A DNA stretch of 64,000 bases, taken from assembly GCF_016802725.1 (NCBI RefSeq), contig NC_052671.1, positions 6,139,001-6,203,000 of the forward strand, written 5' to 3'. Positions 12,406-23,905 of the stretch are shown here, piece by piece (positions within the stretch are counted from its first letter, which is position 1; each line of letters starts with the position of its first letter). Origin of the DNA: Solenopsis invicta. Lineage: Eukaryota; Arthropoda; Insecta; Hymenoptera; Formicidae. The notes under the pieces were generated by a model. It had not been told where the DNA came from and did not search any database. It saw only the letters and a list, made by a program, of their open reading frames with translations. A program made the position numbers and the translations under genes.

Positions 12406-14829
12406 TGGCAATTTCATCGAAACTTCTCACTCGAAAAAGATAGAATTAAAAAAAGAAACTGAAATTGATTGCACGGTACGCATTTTGTAAATTAAAACCT
12501 GAATTGTACTCGGGTATATATAAGTACGTACGCCGTGGCGGTTCCGTATGTGCGCGTGCATGGTAGAATATTCTGGGTAGCTTGAATGAAATTGGATCCG
12601 CCCGGGCGAACCCGGAGAACGAAGAGAAGGAAGGTTCGCTAAGATTCTTCGGCAGAAGCGAGGAAGAAAGATGGTTTCGTTCGAACGAATAATCAGGAGG
12701 AACCTCCGGTAATCATTTCGTGCCAATCGAGTAGTTTCCTCGTGCAATCTCGGCCCTGGTGCACCTACGTGGCTTCTCTCTCTAAATCCGCGCACGTGAT
12801 GCATCCGACTAACGACCCTCTCGGGGAGCCAAAACGTGTCTCTCGAATTAAGCACCCGGCACTGGGTAGATCGAGAAGGAACCCCGTAGGAATTATTTCT
12901 GCGCAATAAACGAATCGACGATCCGCGCGGGGCGGAACTCGCGAGAAAAGTTGCTTCGATGCGTAAGACGAAAAAATATTACGGGATTGAACGTGCCCGC
13001 GAGAATTTAGTATGAATGCTGTCATATATCTAAATAAAAGCAGAGTTCTACTACTATAAATTTTATTTACCGTCTTTGTTTAGTAAGACAAATAACTTTG
13101 AGGTTGTCTAAAGAACGTGGAATAAATAGCTGAATACATTTTGTGATATTATCTACGTGGAAGATTTAGAAAGATATTATCCTGGTTTCTCTTTATAGCA
13201 TCTTCACAGCACCTAACATTTATAATCATATAAGCAAATGGTAAAAAAAGGTCAGAAAAAATATTTCTCCGAAGTATTTGCAAATGTTTATTTATCACTG
13301 ATCACTTTTCACCATATTATGCGGATACTTTGTTCATTAAAAATTATTAACGCGACATTGACGGAACGATTGTCTGTTTTACCTTTCCCTCTAGCGCGTA
13401 ACAATTATTCTATTTCCACGCGTCAAGCATTCGTTTTGCCGAGCGCCAAGTTTCATTCCGGGCGAACTGTCCCATCATTACACGTCAGCGAGTCAAAGAA
13501 CGGAGGAGCTCGATCGAGGGGCCCGGCCGGGGCGATAGAAAGGCGGGGAAGGTATTGCCAAAGTTCGACGAGCTACCCCGTCCACCCATTAGCGTGTCAG
13601 TCATTCCGGTCGTGTAATTAAATTCCGTGCGCCAATGTCGTAGTGCGGAGCCCCGCACTCCGCGAACAAGTCTTTTTTTTTTTGAAGGATGCATCCGTTC
13701 CCTACCTCTTTCTTCCTCTTTGCTTGATTTCTCGAAATCAGCTTGGCGCGTTCTGTGGACGGTATCAATATTTTCCCTGGGAAAAATGTCGGGTCAGCTC
13801 CCGGGAGACGCGGGAAGTTGGGAGGCCAAGTTGCGCGGGAAGGGTGATATTCTTCCGGAGGGTCTCCTTGACATCGATTCTATCCATTTCCACGTTTTCC
13901 CGCGTTTCTTACCGCTCTGCAGTCTCATTTTCAATTTATCCCTGGCGCCTTTTATCGCATTTTTCGTTTCTCCCACCTCTGTATCAAAGGGTCCGGCGCG
14001 GCGCGGCGGCGAATAGGCTCGCGCGAGTACAACAGATAAAACGAAAGTTTGTATCGCCGCGGGGCCGCTCGCTTAGAGTGGGGAAAAGTCCGGGGAAGGA
14101 AGGGGACTGATTAATGGACTTTTTGCTGAAGGCGGATGTATATAACCGGTGAGAAAAAAAATTAGTTGAGAGGAGGCCAGTGGCTCCGAGAAGAAAGCTA
14201 CACTGCTCTATAGCCGGTCGATTAATTGGAGTTGTTAGACGCCGTAATCATTTGGTTGCTGTTGTTTAATTGTTTCGAGATGACTCGTACGGCAGTTATC
14301 TCTTATTGCATTATTATCCGGTAGGATTGACTTATTAATATCTATTTACGCAATATTCTTAAAAATAATATTTTCCAATATTTAGTAAACTTTATTTACT
14401 GCAGTAGAACCTCCTTAATTTTGGCCCTCTCTAATCTTTGCATTCCTTCGCACGTACTTTCACAAACACTAATATCGTACCTCCTTCCCTTTATAGAATA
14501 CCCTCACCACAGCACGAGTCTACCAATCACCGTGTACTTGCGTGAGTATTCTATAACTTTGGCATTCCGTTCTTATTGCCCCATAGCGTCAAAGTTAAGG
14601 AGACTCTACTATAGTTCAAATATAAATTAATGGCTGATATAAATGTACGAATACACGCAGCACCAATATTGTCACATGCTATATCACATTTTTTCTAATT
14701 TTCTCTTTCTACGATTGTTACAGAACGATACTATGGGATTTTCCAACGCTGCACGAAAAGGATCGTTGACACACAGAAATAAACTCCGAAAATTGTTTCG
14801 TGTAAGAAACACTGCGTCTGTACATCGTT

Positions 14830-16380
14830 CCTAATTGACAGATAGAGGTAGGAGCCAGCGGCGGGGAGTAACTAGAAGCGGGAATGAGAAGAGGGTCGGG
14901 CGGAAGACACGAAGCAGTGTTCGAAATTTACGAGTGAGTCGGTTTGCTTGCACGTCGTGGGGTCCAAGATGGTGTCTAGGGGCGGTCGTGCGCCGTAACA
15001 AATGGTTCAACCGTGAACCCGCTTGCCGTGCAACGACACCGGAAACAGGCGGCAGCTATCCGGCGAGCGAGCGAGCGACCGAGCGAGTGAACGAATAGGG
15101 AGAGGGCCGCAAGAATTCGCGAGGACACGGATGTGAAGTTTGCCCTGGCCATCTCTCGCGTGGCGAATTGTTCCGAGGCACGAAAGCCGAACGGCGGAGC
15201 TCGTTTACAACGAAATTGTCCGGAGACAAGATGATTCTGAAACGTCGACGATGAGACGGCATACATTTCTTCGCGACGATCGTCCCGTGAGAGAACGCGT
15301 TGCGATTTCCTAACGCGCGTTCGTGGGGACCTATAGGGATGACGAGGTGTCGCGCGTCTCGACGTTGAAATCTCGGTGACAGCTCATTCATGATAACCCG
15401 GCCAGATGGGTTAAAGAATCGCGGCTCGCGATTGACGGCACGGTCTCGTGCTGCTTGCAAAATGGCGATCATCCCGCGTTCTCGAAAGTGCAACAAGTGG
15501 TGTCTGGATTCTCAATGCTGAGACATCATCGATGTTACTCGACAGACGGACGAGGGGATTTGATCCGGGGCCGATCAGGCGTTCGCGACCGGTTGGATCG
15601 AGAGTCTTGAACAGGAGGATCGCCGTTGTTTCCTAGACTAGTACGCGATGCCAGTGGGATTAAGCGCGTCTAATGAACTTTAAATCCGTTTTGCCCGTCT
15701 CAAGTACGATCGTCTCGAAATTTCTTCGTTAGGATTTCCTTCGTCGGTCTAAATAGATTTACCTCCACCGGGGGGGGAGGAAAACATTCGACCAACGCAC
15801 CGAGAGTCGAGAGGTCCCGGTCCGATGCTGTTCGTTAACTTCGGCAAAGAGTATTTCATTGAACGTGGGATCGAATGGTTACAGGCGACGAGTAACCTCG
15901 AGCTGGGATTTTAACCTGATTCTAACCTCTGGCTTCCCTCAAACTCGAGCATTTGCATTTATCGATATCGTCACTCCTCAAGAAGATACGTAGAAACATT
16001 GATTTATACAATAATTTATCCAGAATGAGGAAGAATCTAGTGTCATAAATTGATATATAAATATTAATGTTCGTTGAAACGTAGCGCGATTCAATGTTGC
16101 ACGTTAACGCTGAAAGAAAGACTGCAAACGCGAGTACATGGCGACGAAGCCCATGCTCTATGCTGTGTAGACGAAAGAATGATCCCCGCTCGCCGGGGAT
16201 CATCGACGATTCTTGGAGCTGCTACCTGACCTCTCGTCGTCAGATTCGTTGACTATAACGTAGCAGCATCGTTCGCACGCCGCGGGCAGACACGTCCCGC
16301 GAGTCGCTCGAGGACGGAGACTTCGAGATAATCCACGTCAAGGCGTTGTCGCATCCGCAGAGACGTCGTCGAATTAGACG
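14830..16380 (+). promoter_or_regulatory. sfl: probable sfl promoter and 5' leader, CpG-rich
   Basis: The 1.5 kb before the sfl start codon is much richer in GC and CpG than the AT-rich DNA on its left, and has no plausible coding frame. It contains a GAGC tetranucleotide run (15064-15095) and two ATGGYG-core sites, CAAGATGGTG at 14965 and CAAAATGGCG at 15458, which resemble the YY1/pleiohomeotic-type motif of TATA-less promoters. There is no clear TATA box next to an initiator, so no transcription start is assigned. The leader may be contiguous to 16380 or spliced. Possible acceptors before the start codon include TGTGTAG at about 16157-16163 and ATAACGTAG ending near 16262. If the leader is contiguous it has several upstream ATGs. 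The assignment is inferred from position and composition only. Confidence 0.35.
15064..15095. repeat. (GAGC)n tract in the sfl 5' region
   Basis: Repeated GCGA/GAGC units lie within the CpG-rich region upstream of the sfl start. Confidence 0.8.
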
Positions 16381-16556
16381 ATGGTGCTGAGGATATCCGC
16401 AAACGAAGCTGGCGTTCCTCTACTAGGCGCCGTCGGTCCGCGCTACGTCGTCAAGCAGGCGACGGTGAAGCGCTGCGTCGCGGCGCTACTGCTCGTCTCC
16501 CTCGGCAGTATATTCTACTACACTCACTACATCATCAGCAGTGGACCGCTGTCCAG
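16381..16556 (+). CDS. sfl: sulfateless / NDST, coding exon 1 (signal anchor)
   Basis: This is the first coding exon of the bifunctional heparan sulfate N-deacetylase/N-sulfotransferase, a Golgi type II membrane enzyme that replaces N-acetyl with N-sulfate on glucosamine of heparan sulfate. It encodes 58 residues plus two bases of codon 59. Residues 1-31 form a short cytosolic tail ending in basic residues (KQATVKR). Residues 32-52 are a hydrophobic segment (CVAALLLVSLGSIFYYTHY...) suited to a signal anchor. The start is supported by an in-frame TAG at 16375-16377, two codons upstream. The exon ends in CAG followed by GTAAGT, a consensus donor, in phase 2, and joins in frame to exon 2 at 45217. 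The anchor itself is poorly conserved in this family, so the identity rests on exon 2 and on the matching splice phase. Any Golgi type II protein could look like this exon alone. Confidence 0.83.
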
Positions 16557-16998
16557 GTAAGTCCGAACAACGTATTTGAGCAATTTTCTCTCTAGAGCAG
16601 GAGCATTAACGTTAATGCCTCGCGTCCCGCAGCCAGGCAGAGATTTTATTTCCACATTATTTTCTAAATCTTAAATGCGTTCATGAAGCTAGCGGTGATG
16701 TTTTATTAACTTTTATACAACTTTCAAGCGTTAACATTTTTCAACGAGTTCTACGGTTCTTGGTAAATATAAAAAAAAAGTTGTGCGTTTTTAATATCAA
16801 AAAATTGGAAATGAAAAATATACTAATTTCACGTTCCAATACGGCACACTCTTTTAGAAAATGTACAAGATCACTGAAGATTACATCTGTTAAAAGTTGT
16901 CATTAATTCTAATTTCTCGTTAGGCTAATTTCATAGTTATATAGCATTTCAAGATAAATTTTAACAATTAACAATTTTGCAGAGTTTTGAATATTCAT

Positions 16999-17258
16999 AG
17001 CAGCACCACAGGCAGAAATGTGTCGTGCAGGCAATTTTCGGCATTTCTGGCAGTAGTTCTGGCTTGTTCAACTTGAGTTGTACACGGTTGAATTATTTTC
17101 AAAAGTTTTTTCCGCCTTATACACGTTTTTTAAACAGTTTTTATTTTTATATCCCGTCAGCATGACGCTGGTGGAAATGTAATAATTTTCGGCACTTCTG
17201 AAGGTAGTTCCGACTTGTTTAGCTCGAGATTTGTGCGGTTGAATTGTTTTCAAAGAAA
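16999..17258. repeat. tandem duplication, period about 151 bp
   Basis: CAGGCAGAAATG, ATTTTCGGCATTTCTGGCAG, TTCTGGCTTGTTCAACT and CGGTTGAATTATTTTCAAA in the first unit recur in the second as GGTGGAAATG, ATTTTCGGCACTTCTGAAGG, TTCCGACTTGTTTAGCT and CGGTTGAATTGTTTTCAAA, offset by 151 bp. The second unit appears incomplete at its right end. It lies in sfl intron 1, about 450 bp after exon 1. Confidence 0.7.
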
Positions 17259-20200
17259 TGATCGAATTCTAAAGTAAGGATATTAACTTATCTCGGCATG
17301 AGCTTAGTCACGCTTCTCATTATATCTAAGGCTTGTATATCATCGCTGTTACATCGAGTTAATAAAACGTTGTCGTGCCAGCTTTACACATCTTAAATCT
17401 ACATTCTGAAAGAGTGGAAATTAATATTTATAGATTATATTATGCGAAATATTTCATAGCTTTAAATAACACATTTTTTCTATTTTTTAATGATATTTTT
17501 TTAAGACGATTTAAATGTTCTAAATAGATTAAGTAGTTCGGAAATAATCTCTTCAATTCTGAGCTCCAAAAAACTCTGTTTGCTTGGGAATATTTATGAT
17601 ATTCGCGTAAACAGAATAATGCCTAATTAGCACAAGATTTTTACGCGCAGCATCTGCCGCTGACGGAACTTTCGCAAACTCTTTTTTACCCGATAATCCG
17701 ACGTGTTCGTAGAAAAACGCTTGTACAACTTTTTTCGGATCGTTGACTTTCGCCCGTCTTGGTCAAGAATAATCGTAAGAATATAAAATGAAGTGCGCCA
17801 ACTTTGCGCATTGCTACGTAGTGGAATTGCGTAAACTTCGAAATACGTGTAATTTCATCGCGCAGCGCTGGAATAATAGTATGCAAATGCGACGCAAAAT
17901 ACACTGTTAAAGACCGCGAAAGCGAGTTTACAAGGGGCGATTAGGATTGAATGGCAAGAGACGAGTCGTTTGACGATACGTGAAGTATAATGGCGACACT
18001 TTTAATTACTTCGTATGCAATCAAGCGAGGCAAAGCAGACCAATTAGAGCCGCGAGTTGGCTGACCGTCGCGCCCCGGCCAGTTCGTAACTCTGAAATTG
18101 CGTGGTCGCGTGCAACGTCACTGGTAGGGAATCTTCCAGCAGAAATCTCGCGCGTCGTAGACAATTTACATTGACGTCTTTTTTTTTGTTCACGTGCCAA
18201 CGATGCGAAAAAGCGGAGTCGATTTAAACGAACGCGATTGGCAATTAATCCGCGGGAAACATCTCATCGTATCTGAGATACGTTTATAATAAGTTATCTC
18301 TTATGAGTTACAATATATAATTATAAAATGAATAATCTTTATTGATAGCAGCAACTGAATTCCTTTATTTGAAATAATGGTTTGTTACTGACCATCTCAT
18401 TAGGGGAAGCGAGGCAACGATCTCGTGAGATAATACCATAATTAAGGAAATAGTAATGATACATAGATATTGATAATGGAACATCAACGGTCTTACGATC
18501 TCGATAATAGTCTCGATAATTACAAGCCGCTTTTATCGGATCCGGAGTCACGAAAAGCATTAACGCGACAGATAACAGACAGAAAAAAAGGTATCGCGTT
18601 TATAATTTTTTTCACAATTTCGCATGAAGATAACGAATGTAGTATTATAACATCAGCAGAAATTCCACGGAAAGCAATTTTTATTGATGCGATAGCAAAT
18701 ATCGGTAGTATCAAATCGCGTTGATCTAACTTGGCGGTAGCGTATTTCCATGTTCCGTAGTAATAAAATATTTTTGTCACGCAGCCAACACACCGTCCAT
18801 TATACGCGAATATACGTGCGATTGTTATCAAGAAAATCGCATATAGGCAAAAAATTATACTAATTATTTTTGATAATCAGAGAATAAGAGACGCATTAAA
18901 AATTATCATTTACTGTGTCGCAGGATGTTTCATATCTTTAATTACGCGTTGCGTGCTGCATAAAATAAAGCCTGAAATGTTGAGTTAATCATTATTAACA
19001 AAAAATGATATCTTTACTTAACATTTTTCTTTTTTGCGGCAGAAAATTTCGCTCGGCCCCGGCTCTCTAATTTTATCGGAAAACAACGTTAAAAATTTTG
19101 AATGCTTTTTTCAAGTTGAGCACAGCGTCCTTTGATCATTCGCTTGGCAAACGAGTAGTGCGCAAACGAAGATAGTCGCGAATTTTAGCGAGCGCGGATC
19201 TCTTCTACCGTTGTAAACTATTCGAGAACTCGTATGGAAGCCTTCGTAGGAAGCACGAACAACCCGCGCAAAGGCGAAATAGTTTGTGGACTCAGCGAAT
19301 TGGCAGGTACCTCCGGTCTTAGAGACGATCCTATTTAAATGTACGAGCGCAAGTATATCTATGTGCATGCGAGTCTACATATATATAAAGGTCATGTATA
19401 TGTTTCCTTAATATAACTGGCTCAATTCCAGTTTTCTTCGATATCCCGCAGTCCTGTAGGATTGCCTGACTACGATGCCCGTCAGGCAGAGAAGTAAATT
19501 CACAGTTAATTAGAGAGGAGACGAACAATCTCACGATTTGAGACGCGCGCTCCATACTCTGCTTCCACTATTCTATTCAGTCCGTCTCCACAATAGTGAG
19601 ACGACATGCGAGTACAGCGTTCACGGTATTTGTTGAAAAATATATCGTAATAATGATCACACATACTATATAGCGGAGCGCTTCCGAAATGTATATAATA
19701 GTACCTGAAACGAAACGTGTCGCGTGATCGTCAAGCGCCTGATATTTCCAAAGGTGCGGAAATTATATCGTGGCCAATGTTTTAGCCATTACATACACGC
19801 GAAGTTTCGCATTTTTCTCGCACGAGAATCGGAGCAATTAAAGTATAATTTCCCCCGTCCCCGCGCTACGCGACCGGTCTCGTTGAGTGAGAGCTTAACA
19901 AGTTTTCTTCGACACGTAGTCGACGAGATTGTTCTGAAAATCGAATTCTGAAATCTTCCACCGAAATATCGCTTGCGTCAAGGGAAAAAGTTCGGGATAT
20001 ATTTTTCATTTGGTAGTATCGCCGAATTGCAAACATTGCAGCTGCATGTGTGCATGTTTGCACGACCGCGAAACTCTTCCCCCACGACAGATCATAATTT
20101 ACTCGACTGCAATACAAACGGACGTATCTGTTATCATAAAATATTCGTTATAATCCTGCAACACGTGCTTCATATTGGGAGCGACCGGTGGGTCGAGATA

Positions 20201-20825
20201 TATGACTTGTTCCTACGATACTGTACCTAGAGACCAAGGGACCGGGGCATAAATCCTCGTACACGCACTATCGAGTTAGTTGATCATACCGTGATCTTAC
20301 GCGAATCAATCTTAATGGCTGAACCGCGACACCGTGAAATCCTGTAGCCGATCGCGGTACGCGAGAATCCACTCCTATCGTCAATCATAGAGTTTAATAC
20401 GCACTAGTACCTGGACATTGACATGTAATATCACATCAATGCTGGCAGCTTCATAACCATCTATATCTAATCCAGACTGGACAATCCCGTTGGTAAATGT
20501 ACGACGATATCTTGGAAACTGTATTACGAGATTGTATTGCATCTCGGTATTTATAATTGCACTGCCAATTTAGATAAGACAAGACGGACTACGTGCAATT
20601 TATCGAGGTCCGAAACTACTTGGATTGATCATCTAATCAAGTTCAGTTGAATCTCATCCATCCACGTTAAATCCATGTAAACTAGATTGTTTATTCATCA
20701 TCTCGAATCCGCTATCTTTCCAACTATTCAAATAAATTTTCGGCAAGTTGTAATTAAAACTTTTTTATATCCAAATAAATATGTTTATTCACTAACAAAA
20801 AACAATTTGAGTACTCGTAATGAAA

Positions 20826-20940
20826 TATTTACTTGCGATACATAAATATTTATTCAATAAAAAATGATAGTTAAATTACATTAGTGATTCTTGTACTAAA
20901 CAAGTATTTATTAAAATTTAGTAATTTCTTCTCTCAGTGT
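20826..20940. mobile_element. truncated copy of the 62.0-kb MITE family
   Basis: ATTTACTTGCGATACATAAA, ATATTTATTCAATAA, TACATTAGTGATT and the terminal AAAATTTAGTAATTTCTTCT followed by CTCAGTG match, in the same orientation, the interior and right end of the element at 61972-62183. The left inverted repeat is missing or diverged beyond recognition. Confidence 0.65.
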
Positions 20941-23494
20941 TGAAAAGATCTTTTAAATGTATAGTGCGCCGATGTATAAGGACGTTGTTACAGAGCAATA
21001 AATTATAAATTATAATTGTATTTCTCTATCTCGGTATTTTATACAAAAATATATAGCTAGCTTTTATGTAACAAATATTTTTCGCGACATTCTCAAAGGG
21101 CGTCAGTCAGCGACGTCGCTCCTGTAGCAAAATGCATTATCGCGATGGCAGTAACAAATTAGCGGAATCCACGGACGCACAACGTGGCAATTTTAGATCG
21201 CTCGTAGGATTCTGCTTCGTCGCGTCGCGATAGTGTCAGCTGTCGCGGCGTCTGCAGCTATGCATCGCCGTTTTTGTGCGCGAGCGCGCTATCGCGCGAT
21301 AAATCGTTGTTTTACATTTTGGACAGTGACGCGTAAACGCTATTTAAAGTAGGATGCCGGGACACAAAGGCAGCGGCAGGAAATTTATCGTTAACGGTGT
21401 CGCGGCTCATTTTTTTTTACCGCCTCGCGTCGCGTCGCGTCGCAAGTCTTCCCCGCGAGAGCCGTGAAATAATATCTCTCGGACTTCCGTCGGTCGCACC
21501 GCTGACAAAAAGTACATTCATCTCCGTTGAATAATTCTTTCGCCATTAATCTAAGAAATCGCGATTACGCTGTCATCGCGATGTTCTCAGTGTATACACG
21601 TGTCAACGGTGGATGGAGAAAATTGCTCGCAACGATACTGTCGCGAAAAACTATCTACTGTTAAACGCGAGCGCGTATAAACATCCCGGAGTAAAGGCGG
21701 AAGCGCGACGAGATACGAAGTGCGACTTCATCTTTCTCTCTCTTTCTCTGTCTCTAGTAAAACGAGAAGCAATCGCTCGATCTATCTCGTGGCACAAACG
21801 TACGGTGCACCGAAGAAAGAGAGAGGCGCGTTCCCTGTCGTGGGACGTGAAATGCGACCGGATGTTTGTCGCACGCCCAATCAACGTCAATTCAAGCTTC
21901 TCCTCTCCCGGCTGCCCTTACGTCGGCGCTAAGCTTCCCACGTACGCAGTTCCTTCCTATTGCTAGCCACGCGCCTTTTGCATGATGCATCTTGCGATGC
22001 GTCCTGTTCTTGAACCTCGCCCGGGAACCGCGCCCATAAAAGTCGTCGAGCGCGATAAAACTTTCCTATCTGCACATATTGCGTTTCATACGTCTAATCT
22101 TCTAAGAAGAAATAAAATATGCGTGCATACATTTTCATATATTTACATTAAAGTGGAATAATTAATCGGTTTTTAATGCAGAAGAATAAATATTTTTACA
22201 AGCTTGTATTTTTTTAGTTTATAAAACATGTACAATTATTGAATCACTAATATCTATTTTTTCTACTTTCTCTTTTAAATTTCAATAAATTTTGTAAAAT
22301 TAAAGAGTATAGAAATAAAATCCCAGAGTATTTTTCTTTTACATTTTATTAATACTTGATTATCGTCACAATATAATGATAAATCGTTTTATCGGTGTTT
22401 ATCGATGAAAAGTATTGACGTCTTTTATAAATCTTAAAGAAGATTTATACGTGTATCAAAGTTTTATCATTACAACGAATTTTCTGACATCCGCGTAAAT
22501 GTTAATTTAATTTCTGAACTTACGACGCCGCAAATTACAAGCAGACTTATAGTCCGGCTTACAATCTGAAATTAACTAATTAAATTGCGAGCGCCGCGAG
22601 AGCTCTACCGACGTGGCGACCAGTATCGCGAGTATCAGGAATAGAGTTTGTTCAACGTAGCGATGCATTATTCATCACGTTTATTCGCCTGCGGAGTTTC
22701 GATTATTTTTAACAATTATCTTCTCGAAGTACTAGTAATTGAATCATGAAAACTTGGACCGCAAATTTCTCCGAGAGTCTCTTACGAAATTTATTCCGAC
22801 ATTAACTTAAACTTCAACACTAGCTCGTGCTTAATTACAGACCTTATAATAATTAATTTTTCCGCATACAGATTATCATATAAGAAATGAATTGTTTACC
22901 GTTGGCAAGCGTGCAACTAGAGGAATTAGTTTGTCCTTATTTAAGAAAGGAAAACGCTAAACATTTTCTGCGTTAAATATTTCAACACATCGAACATGTT
23001 TCAAGTATTGAGCGTTTTACATTTTAGAAATAAATCACCGATGCAATTAGAAGTTTCTCAATATTTTTGTTGATTGAACGTACGACTCGTGTGTACCGGG
23101 GGAAAACAATTTCGAATGGAAATTGCGAAATGGTGGTATCAGCAAGGATTACCGGATAGCTGAAAGTTTAAAGAGGCAGAGACGATATACTGGCCGAACA
23201 AACATAATTTTCGACGTATCCCGATTTTGATGCTTGTTCTCCCAACAGAGCAATATATCACAAAAGAAAGTAATATATGGTACGGACTTCGCCCCCGCGA
23301 AGGATAATCGCAAAGGACGACGACAACGCAGAAGTATCTTTTGCTTTATCGACTTCCGGGACCGTCAGGGAGTGGTCGACGAAAGTCACATATATTTACT
23401 CTTACGACAATTCAGCCATCGGATTTAAACTATGGTCCTTGCGCATTTTCTAAAAATTGACTTTTTTCTTAATTTAAAGAGTGATCTCAAAAAT

Positions 23495-23905
23495 AGCTCG
23501 CTTTTGATTCTAGGAATTGCGTCATGTGCCAAATAATATCTTATGATGAGACATTAATCACAAAAAAATTTCAAAACGAGGCGATTATTGGTTTAAGAGA
23601 GATGGGGAAACAAAGTAGTAAGAGTTCATTAAAGCGTCAGCCCATTTTGAAAATCTGACTTCAAATTCGTTGTCTATAGCCAGCAAAACCTCTGGATATA
23701 AAGTTTTAAAATATCGCATAGTCATCATAAATATTCGTGTTTTAAAACGTATGAGCTGACGCTTTAATGAACTTTGACTTCTTTAATTCTCCAAATTTTT
23801 TAAACGAATACTTGCCTCACTTTGAAAATTTTTCGTGATTGATGTCTCATCATAGATCATCGTTTGGCACAGAATTTAGTTCCAAAATCACAGGACCAAA
23901 ACAGA
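23495..23905. mobile_element. about 400-bp foldback / MITE-like element
   Basis: A long imperfect palindrome centres near 23698. A perfect inner pair is GTTCATTAAAGCGTCAGC (23624-23641) and its reverse complement (23755-23772). Outside it, ATGATGAGACATTAATCAC pairs with GTGATTGATGTCTCATCAT, GTGCCAAA pairs with TTTGGCAC, and the outer GATTCTAGGAA pairs imperfectly with TTCCAAAATC. There is no coding capacity. An A-run follows the right end at about 23909. Confidence 0.75.

Larger units (their letters stand above)
1..14829. other. upstream non-coding region, no recognised intact gene
   Basis: This stretch alternates AT-rich DNA (for example 1-3500 and 8050-9600) with patches of moderate GC and high CpG (for example 5400-5850, 10500-11500, 12500-14100). 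No open frame on either strand resembles a known family except the decayed zinc-finger relic at 11995-12405. The other notable contents are the AT palindrome near 3.4 kb, the GAC repeats at 5.4-5.7 kb and the 7.2-kb tandem duplication, listed separately. It could be intergenic DNA, or it could hold non-coding 5' exons and enhancers of sfl; the sequence alone does not decide. Confidence 0.5.

Noticed and set aside
12427..12906. 159-codon minus-strand open frame
   Set aside because: No domain or family pattern; composition-driven.
13643..14110. 155-codon plus-strand open frame
   Set aside because: It overlaps other open frames of similar length in the same GC-rich patch; no recognisable protein.
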